Shown here: positions 1 to 7,275 of the stretch, piece by piece
Position numbering within the stretch: the first letter of the stretch is position 1
Layout: the number at the start of each line of letters is the position of its first letter
DNA from: JABMOW01 sp964409335
Lineage (GTDB): Bacteria > Fidelibacterota > Marinisomatia > SCGC-AAA003-L08 > JACNLC01
DNA: 10,702 bases
NCBI GenBank assembly: GCA_964409335.1
Contig: CAYPCW010000059.1
Location: forward strand, 1-10,702
Direction of reading: 5' to 3'
Translations under genes and position numbers: made by a program
Notes under the pieces: model-generated
Database searches by the model: none
What the model saw: only the letters and a program-made list of their open reading frames with translations
What the model was told of the DNA's origin: nothing

Positions 1-1865
1 TTGGGTGGCGGCCAAACGTCAAAGTAGTTTGTGTCAGGTGCAAACAAGTAGATGTCTCCACCGGCGGAAATACCACCCGGATCCACAACCCCATTGCCGT
101 TATAATCCAGCCAACCGTCGCCGGGCTGCCAGACACCGTCGTGTTCACCTTCATCTCCGGTATTGTTGATGCCATCCAGCCCATAATCACTAATACTCCA
201 AAATCCAAAAATGTTTAAGGCGCTCTCACCTCGTTGATACTCACCGTCTCCTGCCAGATCATCAAAAGGGTCACCGGGAATGTTGTCCCTGCCATAGTCA
301 AAAATGAAATTATCAAACAACAGTGTAAACTTATCTTCGTCATAAATATAATCTCCGCGCAGGTGATTATCTCCGCTATCCGGATCATACCAGGGATTAG
401 GATTCCCATGATACGTCGGCGAACTACGACCATTGAATAATATAATGTTTTGATTTTCAATATTATCTGCCCAGGCGGGATATTCTAAGTTAGAGTTGCT
501 GATTCTTTCATTTGTATCATCAACTCCACCAGTACCGTCATTGTCATAGCCATCATACCAGATATCGGATGAGAGGTCAATATTTTCATCGATTGTACCA
601 TTTCCTGTATTCCGGTCACCATCACTGTTCCAATCCTCAAAATCTTCACCGGGATCATAGACACCGTTATTATTCGAATCTGTAAATGGTTCTTCATTAT
701 CTATACCATCTGCAAAAAAATAATCTTCATCTACCAAACCATCACCATCGTCGTCAATACCGTTAAACCAGTCTTCGCCGGCAATTCCGTCACCATCCAT
801 GTCACCATGATTTGCTTCCCCATCGCCAATCATCAGAGTATCACCATTATTATTTATACCGAAGCGGGCGTTTGCAATCGTTCCTCCGGTTGACGGGATG
901 CCTGATTTCCATGGATTGTTATCCTTTCCATCCTTTTGTCGACGGGGAAAACCGGTCCATGGATAACTATGCGCCTTGTATTCCCGTTCGGAGATGTATT
1001 CCCATTCATAGGCGTGAAGATAGGAACCGGATAGTTTCATACTGACATTACCAAAACTTTTAGACCATCTGCTATTAATTTGTCGCAGTTGTCGTTCGTC
1101 CGTACTTCCGGAAACATTAAAGTTTAATCCTTGAGAATCTGCGGGTGATTTGGAGGTAATATTGATAACACCGCTATGGGCATTTGCGCCATACAAAGCC
1201 GTGGCAGGTCCCAAAACGACTTCAATTTTCTCCACATCTTCTGAAGACTGGGGAATGGTTGAATAATTGATTACTCTTAACGCAGGGATATTGGCTACCC
1301 TGCCATCGGTCAGCGTAAGCAGTCGTGAGCTGAAACTACTGTTAAATCCCCTAATGGATACACTATAATTGTTAATTCCGCTTGCGGTGAAGTCAACGCC
1401 TTTCATCCCACCCAGATACGCCCCGAGGTTGGTTGTATTTTGACGGCGAATATCGCGGGTACTTAAAATTTCTACAGATGAAGGGGCTTTCGTGACCTTG
1501 TCCTGCCTTTTAATCCCGGTAACCTGAGCGCCTTCAACCCGAATGGCCTGAGGGACGAGCGAGAAATCCTGTATGGCGGATGAATTTCCGGCAGATAATG
1601 TAACGAGAGATGATTGTATCTCATAACCAATATAGTTTACAACCAATGTGTAGGTTCCATAGGGTACATCCGGGATTGAGAATCGTCCCTCCAAATCCGA
1701 CGCACTCCCCATAATGGTTCCTTCAAGGATGACATTTGCACCAATCAACGGAGCGCCATTTGATCTGTCTGTGATCTTCCCGGATATTATAGCTCCGGCC
1801 GAAAACAGCCAGCTCACAATAGATGCCACTGAAAAAAATATCTTTGATTTTCTAAATTTTATCAT
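1..1865 (-). CDS. TonB-dependent outer-membrane receptor, N-terminal part (partial at left edge)
   Basis: Reading leftward from ATG at 1865-1863, the frame is open for 621 codons to the window edge, so the C-terminal barrel lies outside. Residues 1-25 look like a signal peptide (basic MIKFRKSK start, hydrophobic core, then SAGA). Residues about 26-105 match a carboxypeptidase-regulatory-like beta-sandwich (SGKITDRSNGAPLIGANV, later DLEGRFSIPDVPYGTYTLVV). Residues about 125-240 are the TonB plug, with SIRGF (170-174), LTDGR (185-189), a VEKIEVVLGPATALYGANA segment and GVINITSK (232-239). Barrel strands begin near 245. From about 341 to 600 the sequence is an Asp/Asn/Gly-rich insertion with EF-hand/thrombospondin-3-like loops (355-364, 371-381, 396-408, about 587-595). 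The family imports large ligands across the outer membrane using TonB energy; the substrate cannot be told here. An AGGA lies about 12 bases before the ATG. No SusD-like partner is visible in the window. Confidence 0.9.
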   Translation of the reverse strand, partial: MIKFRKSKIFFSVASIVSWLFSAGAIISGKITDRSNGAPLIGANVILEGTIMGSASDLEGRFSIPDVPYGTYTLVVNYIGYEIQSSLVTLSAGNSSAIQDFSLVPQAIRVEGAQVTGIKRQDKVTKAPSSVEILSTRDIRRQNTTNLGAYLGGMKGVDFTASGINNYSVSIRGFNSSFSSRLLTLTDGRVANIPALRVINYSTIPQSSEDVEKIEVVLGPATALYGANAHSGVINITSKSPADSQGLNFNVSGSTDERQLRQINSRWSKSFGNVSMKLSGSYLHAYEWEYISEREYKAHSYPWTGFPRRQKDGKDNNPWKSGIPSTGGTIANARFGINNNGDTLMIGDGEANHGDMDGDGIAGEDWFNGIDDDGDGLVDEDYFFADGIDNEEPFTDSNNNGVYDPGEDFEDWNSDGDRNTGNGTIDENIDLSSDIWYDGYDNDGTGGVDDTNERISNSNLEYPAWADNIENQNIILFNGRSSPTYHGNPNPWYDPDSGDNHLRGDYIYDEDKFTLLFDNFIFDYGRDNIPGDPFDDLAGDGEYQRGESALNIFGFWSISDYGLDGINNTGDEGEHDGVWQPGDGWLDYNGNGVVDPGGISAGGDIYLFAPDTNYFDVWPPP

Positions 1866-1914
1866 ACCCGGATTGTCCTGTAATATTCTGAATGAGATTT
1901 GATTTTAACAAATA

Positions 1915-1943
1915 AATCTACCTGAATTTACCCCATTTTACAA
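1915..1943 (-). promoter_or_regulatory. Candidate sigma-70-type promoter for the TonB receptor
   Basis: On the minus strand TTGTAA (1943-1938) is followed after exactly 17 bases by TAGATT (1920-1915). Each box matches the bacterial consensus at four of six positions. It would give a leader of about 45 bases before the ATG at 1865. The region is AT-rich, so a chance match is possible. Confidence 0.3.
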
Positions 1944-1955
1944 CTAAAAATTAGG

Positions 1956-1973
1956 TGTGGCACATTTCCCACA
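1956..1973. repeat. Short inverted repeat upstream of the receptor promoter
   Basis: TGTGG (1956-1960) and CCACA (1969-1973) form 5-base inverted arms around an 8-base spacer. They lie about 13 bases upstream of the candidate -35 box of the receptor gene, where a regulator could bind. The arms are short, so this is a weak call. Confidence 0.2.
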
Positions 1974-2023
1974 AGGCAGGTAATACAACGACAGATTTGT
2001 CTCGATTTTCATCTTATAATAAT

Positions 2024-2058
2024 AAAAAAGAGGCGGGTAATTCCTTATCCGCCTCTTT
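2024..2058 (-). terminator. Rho-independent terminator after the dockerin/T9SS gene
   Basis: A perfect 10-base stem, AAAGAGGCGG paired with CCGCCTCTTT (arms at 2058-2049 and 2036-2027), encloses a 12-base loop. Read on the minus strand it is followed by further T residues and an AT-rich run. It lies 24 bases past the stop codon of the gene ending at 2082. It separates that gene's transcript from the receptor gene downstream, implying the receptor has its own promoter. Confidence 0.88.
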
Positions 2059-2081
2059 CATTGAATTATACTGATCCCGAT

Positions 2082-4067
2082 TTATTTAAGCAGAATCAGT
2101 TTTTGGGTCACTACTTCAGATTTATATATTGTTTTGGCAAAATACAATCCGCTTGGAATTTCAGCAGCATTCCAAACGATGTCATATACACCGGCTTCCT
2201 GATACCCGTTCATCAGTGTGGTAATTACCTGTCCGCGTAGATTGTATATCTGCACGGTTACATTCCCACCGGCGTTCAATGAAAGGCTAATCGTGGTTGC
2301 GGGATTAAATGGATTCGGATATGCCGCACTCAGCGAGAACTCTTTTGGAGAAATCAGGTTTACATCAATGTATTCAGACCCTGATGCCGCCAAAGCAGAT
2401 TCAATCTCAAAGTCACTGTTCGTTGTAAACAGTTCATTCCCCTCGGGAGCGACAATGATAACATGGGTGGTATTTCCTTCCGTGTGATAATCAGCGACCA
2501 TCGCATGGTTGTTTAAATGAATCACGAAATCATCCCCGTGAGATAGCGTTAAATCAACCGCGCCGACGAACCCATCTGATGTGAAATGAACGGAATGCCC
2601 CAGAGGTTTGATATCCATCGTAGTTGCATTATCTGCCCGCCCGGGGTTCAGGATCAACTGAACCATCATGACGATATCAAGAACGGTGAGCGCCTGGTCG
2701 GAATTCATATCTGCTTCACAAAATTCGGCTTCAGTTAATCCCTCAGGATTGGTTCCCAATATCTCACCCACGAGACGAACGATATCACCAACGTCTAATG
2801 CGCCATTCCCATCAATATCGCCCGTGTGCTGGCAATTTAAATTCAGGTCTCGCATTTCCACCATGACGAGTCTTGCTTCATATTCCGGCAGGCAGGTGGG
2901 GTTGAAATGCATGACTATTCGTCCGCTGCTACCGTTGAAATCATGATCACTGTCATCCGCCAATAATCCGGGTGATGTATTTTGAATGTAAGCGATACAG
3001 TCATCATAAGACATACCGCCTGCCATGCAACCTTCGAGAGTAGCGCTGAAAACTACACCATTATAAGTTAAAAAGTTGCCCCAGGTTGCAAACTGTGCAT
3101 CCATCAGGTATACATCGTTGGCAACGGATACGGCGTCAACACAGGCTCCCATTCCCAGACTTTCAAATACACCGGATACATCGCCTGCAATGGCATAATT
3201 AAATCCACAGGTGGGATTCATCTGCGTAGCAGTAATGTAGGGTAAACCGAATATTCGGTCATAATCTCCGGTAATACCGTCTTCATCTATACCCACATAT
3301 TCACCGAGACCGCTTTCGGAGACAGGACCATCAACCGCATGCCATTCAAAATACATATCCGGGTACACACCCATTGCCTGATTTGTTGACGACATAGATA
3401 CCAACCCGGATTGCTTAAAAATAAATCCACCTGCAACGCCGGGAAGGTCGGTTCCTGCCGGTACGATCAGGTCCATATTTCCATCGCTATCAAAATCGAT
3501 GAAATACGTTGAGGGTAATTGAACATTCGTGGGGGTTGCGGGGAAATAATCCAAAACGAAACCGGTTGAAAGCGAAATACTACCTGATGTTTGTCCGCCA
3601 TACATACTCTCGGTGGGATACCCGACGACATCAACCGACGGGACGGTTATTTGACTGTTCAGATCGGAGGAATATTCCATGATATCTGTAATGGGTAAAA
3701 CCTGAACGGACGTAATGCAGTCAACTGCATTAACGTCAGGGTAGTAACTCCCTTCCACAATCTCTGCAATTCCATCAGCGCCGAAATTTACATTCAGGTT
3801 GATACCAACTGCAGTCAATGCGGCTTCGCTATGGGGACCGTTGTAGGTGTGATAAAATAAATACCCTTCAGGCATGGTTGATATGGGAATCGTAATACCA
3901 ATTCCGTAAATATCGGTAACCAATAGATCAGTATCGGCTCTTACAATATCATGGTATACAACATACAACCCATTCATTTTGTACTCACCAGCGATATCCT
4001 GTGCCATGACTGAAGTCATTCCCAAAATTGTAATACACACCAGAATCAAGTGTATTTTGTGTCTCAT
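2082..4067 (-). CDS. Secreted dockerin-containing protein with T9SS C-terminal sorting domain, function unknown
   Basis: This is a complete 661-residue protein. The ATG at 4067 has an AAGGAG ribosome site eight bases upstream. Residues 1-22 form a signal peptide (MRHKIHLILV... ending SVMA, then QD). Residues 23 to about 410 match no domain I recognise; they are Gly/Asp/Tyr-rich with scattered cysteines and one FG-GAP-like stretch (DFDSDGNMDLIVPAG). A type I dockerin follows with two calcium loops, DIDGNGALDVGD (417-428) and DMNSDQALTVLD (453-464), each followed by a hydrophobic helix (IVRLVGEIL; IVMMVQLIL). Residues about 575-661 are a Por/T9SS type A sorting domain: YPNPFNP at 583-589, then VQIYNLRGQVI, GVYDIVWNA, SGLYFAKT and a terminal KLILLK. 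Secretion across the outer membrane by T9SS is inferred. No catalytic domain is evident, so an adhesive or scaffold-bound role is possible but unproven. Confidence 0.92.
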   Translation of the reverse strand: MRHKIHLILVCITILGMTSVMAQDIAGEYKMNGLYVVYHDIVRADTDLLVTDIYGIGITIPISTMPEGYLFYHTYNGPHSEAALTAVGINLNVNFGADGIAEIVEGSYYPDVNAVDCITSVQVLPITDIMEYSSDLNSQITVPSVDVVGYPTESMYGGQTSGSISLSTGFVLDYFPATPTNVQLPSTYFIDFDSDGNMDLIVPAGTDLPGVAGGFIFKQSGLVSMSSTNQAMGVYPDMYFEWHAVDGPVSESGLGEYVGIDEDGITGDYDRIFGLPYITATQMNPTCGFNYAIAGDVSGVFESLGMGACVDAVSVANDVYLMDAQFATWGNFLTYNGVVFSATLEGCMAGGMSYDDCIAYIQNTSPGLLADDSDHDFNGSSGRIVMHFNPTCLPEYEARLVMVEMRDLNLNCQHTGDIDGNGALDVGDIVRLVGEILGTNPEGLTEAEFCEADMNSDQALTVLDIVMMVQLILNPGRADNATTMDIKPLGHSVHFTSDGFVGAVDLTLSHGDDFVIHLNNHAMVADYHTEGNTTHVIIVAPEGNELFTTNSDFEIESALAASGSEYIDVNLISPKEFSLSAAYPNPFNPATTISLSLNAGGNVTVQIYNLRGQVITTLMNGYQEAGVYDIVWNAAEIPSGLYFAKTIYKSEVVTQKLILLK

Positions 4068-4089
4068 TATTGTTTCTCCTTGTTAAGTA

Positions 4090-4117
4090 ATTATTTATTT
4101 TATTGAAAAAATTTCAA
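4090..4117 (-). promoter_or_regulatory. Candidate promoter for the dockerin/T9SS gene
   Basis: On the minus strand TTGAAA (4117-4112) and AATAAT (4095-4090) are 16 bases apart, and each matches the sigma-70 consensus at five of six positions. Transcription would start about 15 bases before the ATG at 4067, just ahead of the AAGGAG site. The surrounding 120 bases are very AT-rich, so confidence is limited. Confidence 0.35.
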
Positions 4118-4118
4118 T
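4102..4118. repeat. Inverted repeat overlapping the candidate -35 box
   Basis: ATTGAAA (4102-4108) and TTTCAAT (4112-4118) are perfect 7-base inverted arms around AAA. One arm contains the proposed -35 box of the gene starting at 4067, the position of a repressor operator. The AT-rich composition makes a chance palindrome plausible. Confidence 0.25.
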
Positions 4119-4190
4119 GAATTAAATTCTTTTATCAAATTGTTATAACGACAAGCTACATCTTTTTCAGAATTTATTCAAGAATTAATT

Positions 4191-6200
4191 TTACATTTTA
4201 AGCCGGCTATTCACGAGTTCGGCGATGTCTAAGATTTCGATATCCTTCTCCTTCCCCTGGACTCGCATTGCATCATCCATCATAATCAGACAAAATGAAC
4301 ATGCTGTGGCAATAGTATGGGCGCCGGTTGACGCTGCCTCATCAAACCGATTGACATTGATTCTGTGGCCTTCATTTATTTCATACCACATATTGCCACC
4401 GCCGGCTCCACAGCAAAAACTATTTTGCCGGTGTCGCGGCATTTCTATCATCGATTCCCCGCCGGTTGAATTTTGGATTACCGACCGGGGGGCGTCATAT
4501 ATTTGGTTATGTCTCCCAAGGTAACAAGGGTCATGATAGGTAACTGATAGCGAATCACCTGTTGTTGGGGGTAATTTATCGGTTTTCATCAATTCGTCGA
4601 TGAATTCACTATGATGAATAACCTGAAAATTGGCTCCAAAATCCTGATAATCATTCTTTAGGGTATGGAAACAATGAGGGCATTGAGTTACGATTTTATT
4701 GAATGAGTATTTACTCAATGTTTCAATATTTTGCAAAGCCATGGTTTCAAATATGTATTCCTCTCCAAGACGTCTCGCAGAATCACCGGTACAACTTTCT
4801 TCAGCACCCAATACCGCAAAATCAACCCCTGCGAGTTGAAAGATGTTGATCATGGCTTTTGATACCTCCTGATTTCTGGGATCATAGGACCCTGCACAAC
4901 CGACCCAATACAGGACGTCCGCCGATTTTTTTCCCGAAAAAACAGGTAAGGTTAATTCTGCATCTTCCGCCCACTTCAATCGTTTGGATTTTGGAAATCC
5001 CCAGGGATTTCCGGTTTGGGTAGTTTTTTCAAGGCTATCTCCGGCCTGGTCGGGAGGTGCGCCCTCTGATAAAACCAAATATCGCCTGAAATCTGTAAAT
5101 GTGGGCACGTGATCAATGAGAACCGGACAGATCTCCATACACGCTCCGCAGGTAGTACAGGACCATAATTCATTTTCAGTGATCAAACCGCCAACCAGTT
5201 TTTCTCCTTCCTGTCTGTCTGCGACCTGCGTCAATACATGGCGAATATCCGTAATGATTTTCATGGGTGATAATGGCTTACCGGTCTGAGACGCCGGACA
5301 GAGCGAAGTACATCTTGCACATTCCGTACAGGACACACTATCCAGAAGTTGTTTCCATGTCAGGTCGTGGATATTCGAAGCTCCTAAGGAAATATTGTCG
5401 ATATCGGTATCAGGATTTGATAGTAATTCGGATACGTGCATGGGTCGAAGATGTCCTTTTTTATCCTGATCTGTCAGGGCAACATTTAAGAATATGACAA
5501 AGGCATGAAACATTTTTGTCAACGGAAAAACTGCGATGAATAATAAGGATGTAATGGCATGAAACCACCAAAGGACGGGTTTTATAGCGATCCATCCGGA
5601 TGCTGACATAAGTTTAGATATGGGGAAGCCGATCCAGGAATACTCCGGGTTCACGGGCTGGTCTGCGCCTAAGCGGGCAGCTTCAGAGAGGAATCCTCCT
5701 ATGACCAGCAGAATCAGAAAGATCAGAATTCCCATATCGCCAAACAGGTTTCCTCTCCCTGCAAATGCATTATGCGGTAACTTCTCAGGAAGATTGGCAG
5801 TCCGCCTGAATATGGCAAATACCAGACCTAAAAGAAGCATTAATCCACCCAAGTCATTGATGAATGCAAACCACGGGGTATCCAAGGTTGGGAGGTAATT
5901 GACCAAAAAACCCCGTGCAGTAAAAAAATCAACGGTTGTTGCAAAGAATAACTCGAAGAATCCCCAGGCGAGAAAAAAGTGCATTACACCCGCAAATGCA
6001 AACCGTTTAGAGTACAATTTCCTTTGTAAAAGTCCAAATTGGATGATCTGAACGAACTGTTTCCAGAAACGGTGAGGGCGTTTCATTTCAGGCTTCCCCG
6101 AAAAAACGGTAACCAGGCGCCGGGAATTATAAATGGTATATCCGAGAGACAAAAACACAAGAATATAAAAAGCGATTGGGATATGGTGACTTTGGGTCAT
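4191..6200 (-). CDS. Membrane-bound FeS oxidoreductase, EMO-type ETF:menaquinone oxidoreductase
   Basis: This 669-residue protein probably takes electrons from EtfAB and reduces menaquinone at the membrane. Residues 1 to about 245 form a NarI-like unit with about five hydrophobic segments. H74, H214 and H232 are candidate haem-b ligands. Next come two cubane motifs, CTECARCTSLCP (C291, 294, 297, 301) and CTTCGACMEICP (C348, 351, 354, 358). Two CCG cysteine-rich domains follow: C435, SC at 469-470, CPHC 507-510; then C559, CC 596-597, CSFC 634-637. The second CCG set is canonical (36 residues in each gap). The first has Ser469 in place of one of the paired cysteines. I chose the ATG at 6200 because GAGAGG lies 10 bases upstream; an in-frame TTG at 6218 would overlap that ribosome site. 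It lies third after etfB and etfA, which supports the ETF partnership. The quinone type and electron direction are inferred. Confidence 0.9.
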   Translation of the reverse strand: MTQSHHIPIAFYILVFLSLGYTIYNSRRLVTVFSGKPEMKRPHRFWKQFVQIIQFGLLQRKLYSKRFAFAGVMHFFLAWGFFELFFATTVDFFTARGFLVNYLPTLDTPWFAFINDLGGLMLLLGLVFAIFRRTANLPEKLPHNAFAGRGNLFGDMGILIFLILLVIGGFLSEAARLGADQPVNPEYSWIGFPISKLMSASGWIAIKPVLWWFHAITSLLFIAVFPLTKMFHAFVIFLNVALTDQDKKGHLRPMHVSELLSNPDTDIDNISLGASNIHDLTWKQLLDSVSCTECARCTSLCPASQTGKPLSPMKIITDIRHVLTQVADRQEGEKLVGGLITENELWSCTTCGACMEICPVLIDHVPTFTDFRRYLVLSEGAPPDQAGDSLEKTTQTGNPWGFPKSKRLKWAEDAELTLPVFSGKKSADVLYWVGCAGSYDPRNQEVSKAMINIFQLAGVDFAVLGAEESCTGDSARRLGEEYIFETMALQNIETLSKYSFNKIVTQCPHCFHTLKNDYQDFGANFQVIHHSEFIDELMKTDKLPPTTGDSLSVTYHDPCYLGRHNQIYDAPRSVIQNSTGGESMIEMPRHRQNSFCCGAGGGNMWYEINEGHRINVNRFDEAASTGAHTIATACSFCLIMMDDAMRVQGKEKDIEILDIAELVNSRLKM

Positions 6201-6210
6201 AAACAGCAAT

Positions 6211-6216
6211 CCTCTC
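6211..6216 (-). promoter_or_regulatory. Ribosome binding site that decides the oxidoreductase start
   Basis: GAGAGG on the minus strand ends 10 bases before ATG 6200. The longest open frame starts with TTG at 6218-6216, which overlaps this site and has no site of its own. The ATG start is therefore preferred, and the protein begins MTQSHHIPIAF. Confidence 0.65.
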
Positions 6217-6310
6217 AAATGTATATGCTGAAAATTACATGAGAATTATTCACGAATAAAAGAACGTGCTGCCTGAAATTGAATTAATAAAGCAGTTTGA
6301 GTTGTGGTAA

Positions 6311-7267
6311 CTACCTTTTGAACGCCCTGATTTTTTCAGTAATTTTTGGAACGATGTCGAATAAATCTGCGATAACGCCAATATCTGCAATTTCAAAAAT
6401 AGGCGCATTACTATCTTTATTAATGGCGATAATATTGGCTGAACTCTTCATGCCAACCTGATGCTGGATAGCGCCTGATATCCCTAATGCAAGGTATAAT
6501 TTCGGTGCAACCGTCTGACCGGATGAACCCACCTGATGTTCGTGGGGCAGCCACCCGTAATCCACAACCGGACGGGATGAACCCAACTCTGCATCCATAA
6601 CATCAGCCAGAGCCTTAGCAATCGACATATTTTCTTCTTTTCCAATTCCCCTGCCAATAGAAACGATGACTTTTGCCCGGCTTAAATCCACCGATCCTTT
6701 TGATTCCTGGAATTTTTCTCCGGGACGAACAGTACATATAACCTGGCTTAAATCGACACTGACATTTTGTAAGTCTGCTTTGCCGGCGACCAAAGAATCC
6801 AGCCGGAATGCCCCGGATTGAACGGATGCCAGAACCGGTCCGGCGATCGATAAATCCGTATTGATTTTTCCTTGATGTATTTGACGGGTCAGAACCAGAC
6901 CGTCAGAATGTTGAATAGCAATACAATCAGATACGAAAGGAATATTCAGTCTTGCACTCAGCCGGGGTACCCAGTCCCGGGTTTGGTAGGTGTGCCCGAA
7001 TAAGATCAGTTCAGGGTGAATCCGGGAAATGATCTGCGCGGCAGCTTCACAAAATAAAAGAGGATTGTAAGACTCAAGTTTCTGGTCATGAACACAAAGT
7101 ACCTGGTGGATGTCATATCCGGCGATCACCTCATGGGGATCTCCAAAGCAGACAGCGGTCACCTGTCCATTTATAGATTTTGCAATCTGTTGAGCGCCGG
7201 TAAGCGCTTCCAGTGAATTGCGGTTCAGCGTATGATTGTCTCTTTGAATAAATACTAGAATTTCCAT
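6311..7267 (-). CDS. etfA: Electron transfer flavoprotein alpha subunit
   Basis: This 318-residue protein has the usual EtfA length and no added ferredoxin domain. EtfA binds the redox-active FAD and, with EtfB, carries electrons from acyl-CoA dehydrogenases or related flavoenzymes to a membrane oxidoreductase. The N-terminal nucleotide-binding-like half begins MEILVFIQRD and includes SLEALTGAQQIA. The C-terminal FAD domain carries SSRPVVD (R232), the VGSSGQTV loop, and the family signature LYLALGISGAIQH (257-269) followed by SSANIIAINKDSNAPIF. The ATG at 7267 has GAGG six bases upstream, inside the last codons of etfB, and the gap to etfB is 8 bases, so the two are co-transcribed and probably translationally linked. 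A 110-base gap without an obvious terminator separates it from the downstream oxidoreductase. Whether this ETF bifurcates electrons cannot be settled by eye; the membrane partner favours the non-bifurcating role. Confidence 0.95.
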   Translation of the reverse strand: MEILVFIQRDNHTLNRNSLEALTGAQQIAKSINGQVTAVCFGDPHEVIAGYDIHQVLCVHDQKLESYNPLLFCEAAAQIISRIHPELILFGHTYQTRDWVPRLSARLNIPFVSDCIAIQHSDGLVLTRQIHQGKINTDLSIAGPVLASVQSGAFRLDSLVAGKADLQNVSVDLSQVICTVRPGEKFQESKGSVDLSRAKVIVSIGRGIGKEENMSIAKALADVMDAELGSSRPVVDYGWLPHEHQVGSSGQTVAPKLYLALGISGAIQHQVGMKSSANIIAINKDSNAPIFEIADIGVIADLFDIVPKITEKIRAFKR

Positions 7268-7275
7268 TGTTACCT

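Noticed and set aside
1..1865. Several short open frames on both strands (for example minus 215-460 and 485-697, plus 234-440 and 812-1045) suggesting small genes.
   Set aside because: They overlap the receptor frame, which is open without a stop for 621 codons and has a continuous signal peptide, plug and Asp-rich region. The short peptides have no recognisable features.
4976..5173. Antisense or alternative-frame 65-codon open frame within the EMO-type gene.
   Set aside because: It overlaps the region encoding the second [4Fe-4S] motif of a clearly real gene and has no features of its own.
6218..6218. TTG at 6218 as the start of the EMO-type protein, adding six residues.
   Set aside because: The TTG overlaps the GAGAGG site that serves ATG 6200 and has no ribosome site of its own.
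6216..6223. TACATTTG on the minus strand, an exact match to the Bacteroidota -7 element TAnnTTTG, as a separate promoter for the EMO-type gene.
   Set aside because: It overlaps the ribosome binding site, so a transcript starting from it would lose or barely include that site. The match is short.
6246..6259. TTATTC-AC-GAATAA inverted repeat between etfA and the EMO-type gene as a terminator.
   Set aside because: The stem is all AT except one pair, the loop is too small for full pairing, and no U-run follows. It would not stop transcription.
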